From Lycium barbarum (lineage: Eukaryota > Streptophyta > Magnoliopsida > Solanales > Solanaceae), in contig NC_083346.1 in NCBI RefSeq assembly GCF_019175385.1, forward strand, positions 87,186,543 through 87,250,542: a DNA stretch of 64,000 bases. The letters are read 5' to 3'. This document shows, one piece after another, positions 24,508 through 36,210 of this stretch. The position numbers and the translations under genes were made by a program. The notes under the pieces were generated by a model that was not told the DNA's origin, ran no database searches, and saw only the letters and a program-made list of their open reading frames with translations. Numbering within the stretch: the first letter of the stretch is position 1; each line of letters begins with the position of its first letter.

Positions 24508-24542
24508 TATTTATAGGGAAAGTGCTGCCGAAATTTCGGTAG
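24508..24542 (+). promoter_or_regulatory. LTR core promoter (F) with CCGAAATTTCGG palindrome
   Basis: TATTTATAGGGAAAGTGCTG then CCGAAATTTCGGTAGC; the palindrome GCTgCCGAAATTTCGGtAGC lies just downstream of TATA. Confidence 0.65.
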
Positions 24543-25550
24543 CCAAATGTTTCCTTAAGAATTCAACTCTAAGTATCCTAACAAGAGTTTTGGTAAACAT
24601 GACCAATTTGCAGATTTTGACGAGATTGCAACGTGAATTTGGAGTAGCAATAGGAGCGGAAAGAGGTATGTAAGGTTTCACCCTTCTTTCTATGGCATGT
24701 CTTAGACGTAATAAGTTGGGTACGCGCCTCGGGGACAACTCTCTTCCCCGGAATCCGCATCCAAAGTTTTCCACTTTTTGTTCAATAGAATTGAACTAGA
24801 AAGTGTGCAAATGATGGAAAGACCTCTTAAACCCCTAGAACTTGCAGAAGTGGGACCCGATTACCCTAGGACCCTCACAAGTAATGACATGACACGTAAT
24901 ATATGTAAATCATATACGTCACCCCATCCGGCCCGAGGTGGGCCCGCTACTCTCCGATTTTTCCTTACAGTCTTGCTTGACTTACTTGAAGTGAATCCAA
25001 AGGGAACCTTTGATCCCGATTTCGTTACCAAATGATAAATACTATGACTCCTCTAACGAGGGCACTTCCATGACGATAATGATAACAATGATGTTAGATA
25101 AGAGAATATGCCTATGATACGTACTACCGGAACGACTCTATGACTAAGATGACTAAGCTAAGTATCTTATGTAAACATGAAAATGATAAACTAATTTTTG
25201 AATCTTATTTATATTTCCTAGCTATGACTTTATTTTCTAAAAGATTTCAAAGTCTATGAACTGTCATCTATGATGCCCCGATTTCATTCTACGTTTACTT
25301 TAATATTATTCCCCGTTGGTAGTCTCACCTTAAAATACTCGTTCCTTCAAGGTGAGACAAAGCGATCACGAGTATTCTATAATATAATCGGAGGTCACCG
25401 ACCATTACGTCACTCCGATGACTACATGATTCTTCTTTGGGCTTTCCTGCGTGCCTATGAGACATATGTATATAGGATACGTAAATGCATATAAGACATG
25501 TAAATGTATGTAAGATATGTGTATATATTTTTAAAACATGCACATGACGA

Positions 25551-25733
25551 AAGAGCTAGAGCGCTATAGACGCTGATACATGCACATGATACACGTATAT
25601 GTATATGATAAAAGCACCAGAGCGCTATAGACGCTGATGTACCTACACGACACACGTATATGTATATGATAAAAGAGCTAGAGCGCTATCGACGCTGATA
25701 TATGTACATGATATATGCATGTGTATACGGGGA
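25551..25733. repeat. 61-bp tandem repeat in LTR F, three copies
   Basis: AGAGCGCTATAGACGCTGAT starts recur with 61-bp spacing (GCGCTA at 25561, 25622 and 25683), separated by ACGTATATGTATATGATAAA. Confidence 0.85.
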
Positions 25734-26101
25734 AAATGGAGGTAAGGGCAGAGCGTTATGAACGCATATACACCTGATCAGTTGGCATTACATGATATGA
25801 TATCATCCCGGACGCGGGATGTGTATATTTATGGTTAAATGGATCGGCTGCCGACGCCTCGGCAATATGAGATGTCCTATTTTATATGTATATGTATATG
25901 AACAAGGAAAGATTCTTAAAGGAAAGCTAAGTACGCATAGCACCTGCCAAGGGTATATATATATACAGGTTATGTTTCTATCCCAGGACATGTGTTGTAA
26001 CTCTCTTATGTCATTATACATGATTCATATTTTCTGTATATTACTATTCATGCCTTACATACTCGGTACACTATTCGTACTGACGTCCCTTCTTGTGGAC
26101 G

Positions 26102-26120
26102 CTGCGTTTCATGCCGCGCA
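26102..26120 (+). other. conserved CTGCG...GCAG hairpin motif (F)
   Basis: CTGCGTTTCATGCCGCGCAG near the 3' part of the LTR, as in C, H, N, I1 and I2. Confidence 0.5.
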
Positions 26121-26614
26121 GGTCAGTAGACAGGTGGACTTGATCCTTAGAAGCCTTACCAGCAGTGTTGACAGCGCTCCAGTTGTTCCGGAGCCCCACT
26201 TTCGTGGTACTATTTTGTGTATGTATTTTCGGGCACGACAGTACTCGGCCCATTCTATGTATAAGTGTACTATGTCTAGAGGCTCGTAGACAGATATGTA
26301 CAGTCAGTTAAGTACAGTTAGGTATATGGTGTTTTGGCATGTTAATGTTGATGTATAAGTGATAACGAAGTTTATTAGTCTATGTTCAGAATGACGCCGC
26401 TAATGTTAATGTTCAAAAAAAAAATGGCTCTGTTTACATGGCTTGCTAAGAGGTAAAGGTAAAACGATAGACAAGGGGTGCCCGGTACAAGTATCGGGTA
26501 CTCGTCACGGCCCCTAGACGGGTCGTGACACCTTTCTACCTTCCCTGACCATTTTATCACACTTAACGCCACCATTTTCCTCTAATCCCTCTTAAACTCC
26601 TCTCTTTCTTCGCC

Positions 26615-28050
26615 ATGGCCAACACGCAGAAAACCTCCTCAATCTCTACTTGCAAATGCCCTAGAAACAAGAACAAAGTCAAAGTTACATCCCCTGTTAG
26701 GATAGATTCTTATGGTTCTGTCGATTCCTCTTCCCAAAACTTTATTAACTATTTATCTTTTCGATCCTCTAATAAACGTGGGAATGTTGATGAAGATTGT
26801 GGCGAATCCTCTAAGAAGTTCAACTTTGACTATGAGAATGCCTTCCTTGACCATCAAAACTTTTGGTCTACCCCCAATTCGGACCTTTTTCATTCTCTTA
26901 AAGGTAAATCTTTTGCCCATTGTCGAATTATGGACTTTGATGTTATCTCCTCTTTGCACTATCATATCCAACACTTTTTTGACTTCCAAGGCTAGGTCAA
27001 CATCTTTTCTTACGCTCCTACTTGAGTCTATGAACACCACATTCATATGTTTTATGCCAACCTTAGAGCTACTAAGGATGATGAGGTAGAAACCTTTATA
27101 TTTGAAACTCGTATTCTCTTTGACTGCTCTGGTTTTGACAAAAATTTTAATATCAAAAGTTCTGGTTTTTCTGCTTTACCCCCCAACTCCTGGCCCTCTG
27201 ACTTTGAAGTTTCCTATGAACAAGAAAAATAGTTTATCTCTCTTAACACTCCTGATAATCTTCCTACCCATTTAGGACCTAAAACGAAACTCGTGTGCTC
27301 GCTCATATCATTTCCACCACCATTATGCCTCGCGTAGGTTCTCTGTCCACCGTTACTCAACGTGAAACTCTACTTACCTACTTCTTAGTTAAAAAATGCA
27401 AGCTCCATGTGTCCTCCCTTGTCGTGAATCATATGCTATAATCTGCCTTTGATCCCATAAACCTGCCCTATGGTATGTTAATTACTTGAATCATGGAAGC
27501 CCACAATGTCAATCTTGATGACCATCCCCCTCTTCTTGTTAACCAGTGCTATGACTCTAGAGCATTTGTCAGCATGAGTTATGTCTGCATTGATGATGTC
27601 TAGGTTCTGAAGAATTATGTGGACAAAGATCCTGAAATCCCCAGTCCTCCTGTTTCACATAAATCCAAGCCCACGTCTTTGAACCCCCCCTTCTTTCGAC
27701 AACTGTAGTGACATTCTTGCTAAACTGTCTGCTATTGATGACAAGCTCGACACCTTCAAAGACCTTCTTGTGTCCACTCATTTTCAAATAGACAAGGTAA
27801 GAGATATCACCAAAGAAGCCGGTGTTGATGTGGCTCGCTTGCGTATAAAAATTGACAATGGGTTAAAAAAAGCTGGTAAGTTGGCTATTAAGATTCAAGG
27901 GAGTGTAAATGGTCTTCCGGCTAAGATGACTGCGACTTTGGATGCTATGAAGGATGCTATGGTTAACACCTTAGCCTATTTTCTTCGACCCTTTGCCCAG
28001 CAGCAGCAGCAAGAAGAGTAGGAGCAGCACCCTGAGGGGGAGCAAGATTA
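26615..28050 (+). pseudogene. envelope-like ORF downstream of Sirevirus pol (broken)
   Basis: Opens at the ATG of MANTQKTSSISTCKCPRNKN and stays in one frame to 27232 despite stops at 26993 and near 27022 (LHYHIQHFFDFQG, MFYANLRATKDDEVE, SGFSALPPNSWPSDFE). The frame then shifts to read AHIISTTIMPRVGSLSTVTQ and LPYGMLIT...EAHNVNL, resembling the putative plant transposon protein found in envelope-like genes of Sireviruses. The last part (27710-28050) returns to the first frame and has a likely coiled coil (LSAIDDKLDTFKDLLVST to ALKDAM-type heptads) and a glutamine run. Position after pol and before the 3' LTR is as in SIRE1-like elements. No signal peptide or membrane segment is obvious. The role of such proteins is unproven. 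Confidence 0.7.
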
Positions 28051-28249
28051 AATGCTTTTGTTTCTGTGTAGTTTTAGACAACGTGTTTGTTTTGGACCTA
28101 AGTCCATCTTGACTTGTTTTGTGACTGTTTACTCAGCCTTATGACTTATTTTGTGGCTATTCATTCAGTCTTATGACCTGTTTATATTAGTCTGCTGTGT
28201 TATTTGTTGGTGGTTGTTGTTTTCTTTGTTTCCTTTTTTAATTGATGTC

Positions 28250-28420
28250 AAGGGGGGAGATGAGATCACTCAACTAGTGGGCAGCAGTCAACTATTCAGG
28301 GGGAGTACTATCACGGACTACAGTCAACTACTGAACAACTGTTTAGGGGAAGTACACTTACAGGGAAGTTGACTACATTGCTTTGAGTAATTTTTGTGTC
28401 ATCATCAACAAGGGGGAGAT
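28250..28420 (+). other. multiple polypurine tracts before Sirevirus 3' LTR
   Basis: Four G-rich purine tracts: AAGGGGGGAGATGAG (28250), CAGGGGGAGTA (~28298), AGGGGAAGTA (~28345) and AAGGGGGAGAT (28410-28420); the last abuts the LTR. Repeated tracts are a known Sirevirus feature. Confidence 0.75.
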
Positions 28421-29371
28421 TGTTAGTGCTATGATTTTAATGATGACAAACTATTTTTATGTAAGTACAATACTCAGAGGAACCCAGACATGCAGCAAGA
28501 CCATTGGACATACAAAGCCCATTTGACAAGTAAAGCTTAGTCGGCTACAAAGGGAAACAACCATGAAGTGCAATGAAAATAAACCCATGCTTATTTATGG
28601 GAACAAAGTACCAGATCAAGCCAAGGTTTCAATCAAGTAAGATTACAGAATCTTACGCTATCTCAAAGGAAAGGGAATCAGTCAAGAGATCAATCAGTGT
28701 CAATCATGAAGATTTTAAGTTTAATCAAATCAGGATCAACAAGGAAACAAGTACCAAAGTTGAACCATTCTAACAAGGCAAATGCTGGCCATATGAAGAA
28801 GAAGGAAAGAAGTCGTACAACATTAATAGCTCTTGCTTTATTCTTGGAAATTAGGATCCACAATTTTCCTAATTTACAAGGATCAATACTCTTGGGTTGA
28901 TTTCTCTGCTACAAGAGTCTAATAGCTACAAAATTGAGGAATATAAATACAAGACTCCAGTGACGCAACCAACTAAACATTTGTCTCATTCTCTCAAGTT
29001 CTCTGCTTTACTTTTCATAAATATTGTATATCTGAGTGACTTATAGTATGAACAAAAAAGAAAGGAGAGATATAGTATAGTTTGTGAGGCAGTATCAAAA
29101 GATTACGAGTATTTTGAGTGTAGATGTAGGAGCTCCATTCAAACAACCATTGTACCAAACCTTTCACAAAAGAGCTGCAGAGAACACCCTTGCAACCCAA
29201 GGAGACTGGATTAAGATTCACATTGAATCTATACCAGTATAAAATATCTGGTGTCATTAATTTTTGTATTACCTTAGAGTCGACTAGTTTGTTCAGATAG
29301 TCGACTGCCTACGAGAAAAAGTTACAATTCACCCTCCCCCCCCCCCCCCCCCCCCTCCTCTTGCACTTTCA
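28421..29371 (+). repeat. Sirevirus 3' LTR
   Basis: Begins TGTTAGTGCTATGATTTTAA directly after the polypurine tract, followed by TGATGACAAACTATT, the usual Sirevirus LTR opening. The proposed end is CACTTTCA at 29371, after the ATTCACCCTC/poly-C stretch. The 5' LTR is outside the window, so the end is inferred. ORFs inside (28573-28900, 29015-29257) are incidental. Confidence 0.75.
29336..29355. repeat. 20-base poly-C run
   Basis: Uninterrupted cytosines near the 3' end of the Sirevirus LTR, where relatives have a shorter C run. Confidence 0.9.
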
Positions 29372-30406
29372 AACTCTGCCCCATCGGGCATAATTTGCCA
29401 ACAAACTTTGCCTCTGCCTAGCGATTTTTTTTTTATTTTCGCCTGAGCAGGGGTTCGAACCCAGAACTCTAATGTTTTAGGAAAAGGGCAAAAGTTAAAT
29501 ACTTTCATTTTGATGGGAAAAAATTAAAGACCACCCCAAAATAAGGGCATTACTGCGAATTTCCCTCTAACTTTTATCTAATTGAAGCACAGAGGAGTTT
29601 TAAAAAATATAATACTAAAAATTCAAATTGCATAGTTTCATTAGCCAATATAATAAATATAGCTAGTTATTATTATTACTATTAGTAATAGTATTATTAT
29701 TATTCACATTTTAGTGAATTAGAATTTATAACAATAAAATAAAAACTTTTGAGTGGCAACTAAAAACAAAAAACATTATATATAATTGACACCTCTTGTT
29801 CTAGCTATATAAATTTTTAAACTTCAATATGTTACTCTGGTGCATGGAGGGCTATGTAACCTATATGGGGATTTGGAGAGAGTGGAACATTTTTACAGTA
29901 CGCACAAAAAATATAAAATAGAGAAGTAAAGATTTATTTCACCTAAACATATCGGTTTAGATTCCTATCTTCCTTTTTCAGATGTGTATTGTATAAATAA
30001 TTATAATTCTCATCCAAATAGAAATTTTTAGTCATATCAATACCATTTTTTTTCTAAAGTACTAAAAATGCAACAGGGAAAAGGAATCAAATCATTATTG
30101 CTCTTTAACCGGATTTCCTTTTTTTCCCAACTTAAAATCAATTTTAATAATTGCCTACTAATTCAAATAATGCTGAAAGTTAATCAGTTAGGAACTGCTA
30201 AACCCTTTCTTGAGTTGCCTCCTTGAAGTCCTTTGATGTCTTCAATTACTATACACCTCAGACTTTCAAACAGATAAGCTTTATCCGAAGGGAACATAGA
30301 TTGATCCAGCTACCCCACATTCTATAAGAAAATCAAAATCAGGAAGGAAAATACTAAAATAATGAAGCAACCAATACTAATAGAGGGAGAACTTCAAGGG
30401 ATAAAA
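29372..30406. other. AT-rich flank, no gene seen
   Basis: No reading frame with recognisable content. 29452-29463 holds GGGTTCGAACCC, which fits a tRNA-type B box and could mark a SINE remnant, but no A box or ends were found. The sequence stops at TAAAA (30402-30406), the target duplication of element G. Confidence 0.6.
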
Positions 30407-30722
30407 TGTAACGGCCCGTTTAGTTATTATTGATTTTTCGATCCTTTTGATCCGTTTTGGAGCTTTATTAGCTCATATATTGACCCGCGGATACTGTTGG
30501 CACACTTCTCAAGGTCATCGGAGTTGATTTGGGTAAGTTTTGGGAAAAAATTTACTTAAACCAAAAAATGATTATCTAAAAGTTGACTTTTCGGTAAACG
30601 AACTTTTTTAGGGAATTCGTTGATTCCGAGAGGTACGGATAGTCTTTTAGAATATGTGTGCATATTCAGTTCGATTCTCAACGCACTTGGCTACATTTTG
30701 GCACTTGGGTTGAGGAGTTATT
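30407..30722 (+). repeat. 5' LTR of G, first segment
   Basis: TGTAACGGCCCGTTTAGTTA onward, parallel to 58633 onward. It ends with TTATT, duplicated at 42750-42754 by insertion of H. Confidence 0.9.
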
Positions 30723-32126
30723 TGTCACGACCCAACCCCGTGGGCCGCGACTGGCGCCCAACTTGGACACCCACACAGACTTACATACCGGATCGTCGTA
30801 TCCAAGACTTAATCAAACTTAACACACATTAATTAAAGCAGATACTGGAAGCAAATATCGTCTTAAGCGGTCGCCCGTACAGAAGTATCATATCAAATCC
30901 TGTAGGCTGGCAGAATAGACATCGCCCATATATACACACATATACAGACAAATGGGCCGTTTTGGCCATAATAGCAAACGGGACCGCATTAAGAGGCAGA
31001 TCATAATCACAACGAACAAACATGACCCACATATATGACTACAAGCCTCTACAAAACATAACAGAAACATATGACGGGACAGGGCCCCGCCGTACCCCAA
31101 ATAGTCATACATATATACAGAGACATATACCATGAAAGGTCTTTACCAAAAGTATGGGCTCCGAGTCAAAGGAGCACTCCAAAGTAGCAGAATGTATCCT
31201 ACACTAGTGGGTCACAAGAACAAACGTCCGTACCTGCGGGCATGAAACGCAGCCCCCGAAGAAAGGGCGTCAGTACGAAATATGTACTAAGTATGTAAAA
31301 CATGAGGTACAGTAATCCAAATCAGAACTGAAATAAGGAGTATGGAAAGCGGTTACAGAACCAGTATATCAAACCTGTTTTAAAAACATAAGTAATGCAA
31401 ATAAAAATCATGCATAAGGCTCAGGAACGTGGTCGCCACCCCGACGTTGGCGCCACAACACATCATAATCCAGAAGGTTTCAAATCTCCGTACAATCCCC
31501 GAACATATCGTATCATCATATCATATCACAATATCAGAACATATCATATGTCATATCACATCATAATGCCGTATATAAGAGGAACCCGACCATATGGCGA
31601 GGCCCCGGGAACCGTAACACATCATACTCCCGAATATAACATAGTGCGCACGATCACAAAACCGGCCCGGGAACCGGCGAACGATGTCATAGTAGTAGGC
31701 ACGAGCGGAGCAGTGTAGAAACCATATGCATATAAATACATAAGTTATTTTCAAAACTCGATGAACAAATATATGTACGACATCCGAAGGCTCGGAAATC
31801 AGTTTCGGTTCAATCGGAGTTAGTATACGAAAGTTACAAACTTTTGAAGTACGGAACAATCTAAAAGCATGTCAGAAGCTCTTTTCGGAATTTCAAGTGA
31901 CATTCATATTAGGGAAACTTTCAACCATTTCTATGGAGCAAATCAAATGGAGCCTTTAAGATCATATGTATGTATCAAAATATATTTATCCAAACTTTAG
32001 CCATATCAAATCCTTTTCGAACATCATTCGGAAGTATACTAACTAGAATCTTTGGAGCCGAGAATATTTCATAAGTCATACTTGGAAATTTAAGTATCAT
32101 TCATATTAGAAGACTTTCGAACATCA

Positions 32127-32262
32127 TTATGGATCACATATTCATATTAGGAAACTTGCGGATAAAATTATGGATCACATATTCATATTAGGAACCTTGC
32201 GGATAACATTATGGATCACATATTCATACTAGGAAACTTGCGGATAACATTATGGATCAAAT
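32127..32262. repeat. 41-bp tandem repeat in LTR H1
   Basis: ATGGATCACATATTCATA recurs at 32129, 32170 and 32211, with a partial copy at 32252; LTR H2 has the same array near 39617-39750. Confidence 0.85.
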
Positions 32263-32660
32263 CAAATGGGGACTTTAAGACTATATTTTCATATCGAAAT
32301 ATCCATCAAAGGCTTTAATCTTCTCGTTTTTCTTTCGAACAACATTCGGGACATTACAAATAGAATCTTTGAACATCATAGAATATGTATCCCGCCATAT
32401 GGAATAGCCTATGGAGGTCGAAGATGTTAGCCAACCTAGTGGCTCTAAGAATAGGATTTTCTCTATAAGCATACATATACGTATTGTTTATTCCAAAAGG
32501 GATCATGCAAAAGAGAAGGAACGGTAGGCTTTACATACCTCAATCGCTCGCTAATCAATTCCCGAATCAAGTCTCGGGCTCCCCAAGATCTAAAAGAATA
32601 TTATCGATTACCAAATATTAGCTACAAGTACTTAGAATTTTAACTCTAATTCGTATTTGT

Positions 32661-32696
32661 CTACCGAAATTTTGGCAGCACCTCCCCTATAAATTC
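32661..32696 (-). promoter_or_regulatory. LTR core promoter (H1)
   Basis: Minus strand GAATTTATAGGGGAGGTGCTG then CCAAAATTTCGGTAG; the equivalent in H2 is at 40148-40183 with a perfect CCGAAATTTCGG. Confidence 0.6.
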
Positions 32697-33896
32697 AACA
32701 TCCCCGAGAATTAAACTCGGCCAAATTCATCAACAACCATACCAACAATACCAACAACCAATCCAATGGCATTAAAAACCAATTTAAAATGCATTCCAAC
32801 ACTAGTAACCTTCCTTTCAACATAATTCATCGACATTCAATTCAACTACGAATTTTTCAAGCCAATATCGACACTTACACATTCATTACCAATTCAAGAT
32901 CATTCAAAATCATTTCAAGGCATTTGATACCATTCTACAAAATATACAAAAATCCCACCAAGACTAGAATTCATTCGAAATCTCCAACCTTCGACGCAAC
33001 ATTCACAACACATTTTTCATCTTCCAATCTCATCAACAACAACCGAAATTTGCACTTTAACAATTCCATTCCCATAATTACATAATCTATAATAACATCA
33101 CATACTTTCCGACAACAACTTAACAACAAATTTTTCATGCCAACTAGAACTAGAATTCTTCCATTTGCATTAAAAGGCCATTACAACACAATTAACATAA
33201 TAAATAAAATTTGATCATTCCTCTCCATCAACACCCATTTTCGGCCACACACACATACCCATGACACAAAATTTTCATTCCCACATACTACAACATATAT
33301 ATAAAATTCTTCCAAGCTAAAAAAAAAGTAGAATCCTTACCTTTTCCAAATTCTCCACTTTGTAAAAAAAGTACTTTCTTGCCTCAAAGTTTATACCACG
33401 TTGAAGAGGGTTCCGGGCTTAGTAGGAATTCAAAAGAGATAAGTTTTGAACCAAATATTTGAGCTCCACAATAATTATTTTTTTTCTTGTAGTGGCCGAA
33501 TGGCCCTCTAGTGATGCTCTCAATTTTTCTTTCTCTCTCTTGAAAGTTCTAGAGTAGAACAAATGAGGGGCCTTATGTTTATTTATTGGTCTTGCAAGCA
33601 TTTTAATTCTCCACATGGGCTTGGGCCATGGTTGGTTGGTCGGCCACCCCTTTAAAACATTGGACCTCTCTTTCATTTTTTTTCTAGCCCAAATTCATTT
33701 ATGGGGCTTATTTTGTAATTCCCGAAACAAATTTCTAAAATTCCCCATTTTGCCCTTGACCTTCCTCCATATTCCCACGTCAACATTTTTCATAAACAAC
33801 ATATATATATTAAGCAAAATCAAAATATGGCCTTATTTCTTACAAGTCAAAATTATTTCGAATTTTTTCGAATATGCAAAAATACGGGATGTAACA

Positions 33897-36210
33897 TCCT
33901 CCCCCCCTTTAGAACATTCGTCCTCGAATGTTAGACTAGCCTTATAGATCTTACAAGTATTTTGGAGGAGGTTCTTTATATGGACAGCACATATATATCA
34001 TTCATTAATCAACATAACCAATTACGGAATTTAGATTACCTGAAAGCATAGGAAACAAGTGAGGGTACTTCTTCTTCATCTCGTCCTCCGCTTCCCAGGT
34101 CATTTCTTCTCTATTATTGTTTCGCCACAAGACCTAAACAGAGGGTACATCTTTGGTGCATAGTCTCCTCACCTGACGATCCAGAATAGCTACAGGCTGT
34201 TCTTCATAGGACAACTCCTCCGTTACCTGAATATCTTCTATGGAGAATACTCTGGAAGGATCACCAATACATTTACGGAGCATTGACACTTGAAATACCG
34301 GATGTACTGCCTCCAGATCGGATGGTAAGTCTACCTCGTAGGCGACCTCGCCTATCTTCCGAATAATCTGATAAGGCCCAATATATCGCGGACTGAGCTT
34401 TCTTTTTCTGCCGAATCTCATTACGCCTTTCATAGGCGACACTTTCAAAAATACCCAGTCACCGATCTGAAATTCTAACGGTCGACGTCGTTTATCTGCA
34501 TATGATTTCTGTCGACTCTGAGCTGCTAATAACCGTTCCCGAATAAGTTTTACCTTATCGACTGCTTGCTGGATCATATCTGACCCGATCAAATTTGTTT
34601 CACCCACATCGAACCAACCAATCGGAGATCTGCACTTTCTACCATATAAGGCTTAATACGGTGTCATCTGGATGCTGGAATGATAACTATTATTATAGGC
34701 AAATTCGATAAGCGGCAAATAATCATCCCAACTACCTCTGAAATCAATAACACAGGCCCGTAGCATATCTTCTAGTGTCTGAATAGTACGCTCGGCCTAT
34801 CTGTCAGACTAAGGATGGAATGATGTGCTAAGACTCACCTGAGTCCCTAATCCCTCCTGAAATGACCTCCAGAAATTTGCTGTAAACTGAGCACCTCTGT
34901 CGGTTATAATAGATATAGGAACTCCGTGAAGCCTTACTATTTCTTTAATATACAACCGGGTGTAATCCTCAGCCGAATAAGTGGTCCTAACCGGAAGAAA
35001 ATGGGTTGATTTCATCAGTCTATTAACAATCTGCGTGGAGTGCGCGGTAAACCTGTAATGAAATCCATATTGATTATTTCCCACTTCCACGCTGGGATTT
35101 CCATTTCCTGCAACAATCCACCGGGCTTTTGATGCTCGATCTTAACTTGCTGGCAATTTGGGCACTGAGCAACGAACTCTGCAATATCTCTTTTCATACC
35201 ATCCCACCAATATAAACATCTGAGATCGTGGTACATTTTAGTGGATCCAGGATGAACAGAATACCAAGCATAGTGTCCCTCTCCCATAATTTGTCATCGC
35301 AGTCCTGCAACGTCAGGCACACATAATCTACCTCTGTATAATAATACCCCATCAGGTGAAACCTCGAACTGGGTCTTTTCCTTATCAAGGGTTGTATCTT
35401 TGTACTGTACCAAAATAGGATCCTCATATTGGTGCCGTTTCACTTCTTCCATAATAGACGATTCAGCAACTTCTCGGACAGTAACCCCAACATTTCCAGA
35501 ATCAGCCAAACAGACTCCAAGACTGGCTAGCTAATGAATTGCATGAACTAATTCCTTTCTTTTTGGCTGCACATCGATCAAACTGCCCCTGGACTTGCGG
35601 CTTAGTGCATCTGCTACAACGTTGGCTTTTCCAGGATGATACAAAATATCGATGTCATAATCTTTCAACAATTCAAGCCATCTTCTCTACCGCAAATTCA
35701 GCTCCTTTTGCTTAAAAATATACTGAAGGCTTTTGTGGTCCGTATAGATATCAACATGGACCCCATATAAGTAATGCCGCCATATCTTCAAAGCATGAAT
35801 CACCGCGGCTAATTCCAGATCATGGGTAGGATAATTTCTCTCGTGCGGTCTGAGCTGCCGGGAAGCATAGGCTATAACTCGATCATGCTGCATTAATACA
35901 CAACCTATCCCAATACCGGAAGCATCACAATAGATAACATACCCATCTGACCCCTTTGGAAGAGCTAGAACTGGAGCTGTAATTAATTTTTCCTTCAGCA
36001 ACTGGAAGTTGCGTTCACACGCATCGGTCCACTGAAATTTTGCTGCCTTCTGAGTTAACTTTGTCAATGGTGCTGCAATAGAAGCAAAATTCTCCACAAA
36101 TCTCCTGTAATATCCGGCAAAATCCCAGAAAACTGCGTACCTCAGTCGGTGTCGTAGGCCTAGGACAATTCTTTATAGCTTCGATCTTCTGTGTGTCAAT
36201 TGTTTCCATT
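33897..36210 (-). pseudogene. pol: element H pol, 3' half (RT thumb, RNase H, integrase, chromodomain)
   Basis: RT thumb: [20 protein letters not shown] (36190-36100), frameshift near 36095. RNase [58 protein letters not shown] (36097-35687); a TAG after LNLR, then [10 protein letters not shown]. Integrase: intact zinc finger (VHPGSTKMYHDL...CPNCQQVK), [24 protein letters not shown], then FHP, stop, SDR, stop and [10 protein letters not shown] with the catalytic Glu. C-terminus 34607-34134: FLKVSPMKGVMRFGRKRKLS, VHPVFQVSMLRK, AILDRQVRRLCTKDVPSV, TAG, then VLWRN and MTWEAEDEM. Gag, protease and RT palm are absent. Dead copy. PPT (AAAGGGGGGGAGGA) and a hairpin follow before the LTR. Confidence 0.92.
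33913..33932 (-). other. AGGA-loop hairpin next to 3' LTR (H1)
   Basis: AACATTCGAGGACGAATGTT on the minus strand, 16 bases before the LTR; duplicated at 41403-41422 before LTR H2. Confidence 0.6.

Larger units (their letters stand above)
23120..26530 (+). mobile_element. solo LTR F (H-like family), 3.4 kb
   Basis: TGTTATATCCCGTATTTTT...GACGGGTCGTGACA, flanked by the exact 5-mer CCTTT (23115-23119 and 26531-26535). No internal region. Start and end match the H family (TGTTACATCCCGTATTTTTG...GGTCGTGACA). It carries the core promoter (24508), a 61-bp tandem repeat, GCGTTATGAACGC (25753) and the CTGCG hairpin (26102). It sits between the Sirevirus pol and its envelope-like frame. ORFs within it (23901-26575) have no recognisable homology. 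Confidence 0.93.
30723..33896 (-). repeat. LTR H1 (3' LTR)
   Basis: Minus strand TGTTACATCCCGTATTTTTG...GGTTGGGTCGTGACA, 3174 bp. Contains a 41-bp tandem repeat (32127-32262), the core promoter near 32661-32696 and the CTGCG hairpin (31233-31252). Small ORFs here recur in H2 and are LTR sequence. Confidence 0.92.

Noticed and set aside
29447..29470. GGGTTCGAACCC as part of a tRNA gene or SINE
   Set aside because: Fits a B box but is itself palindromic; no A box, cloverleaf or SINE tail was found nearby.
33419..33947. 85- and 110-codon frames repeated near 40909 and 42272
   Set aside because: They lie in H LTRs and overlap on opposite strands; conservation is due to LTR copies, not coding.
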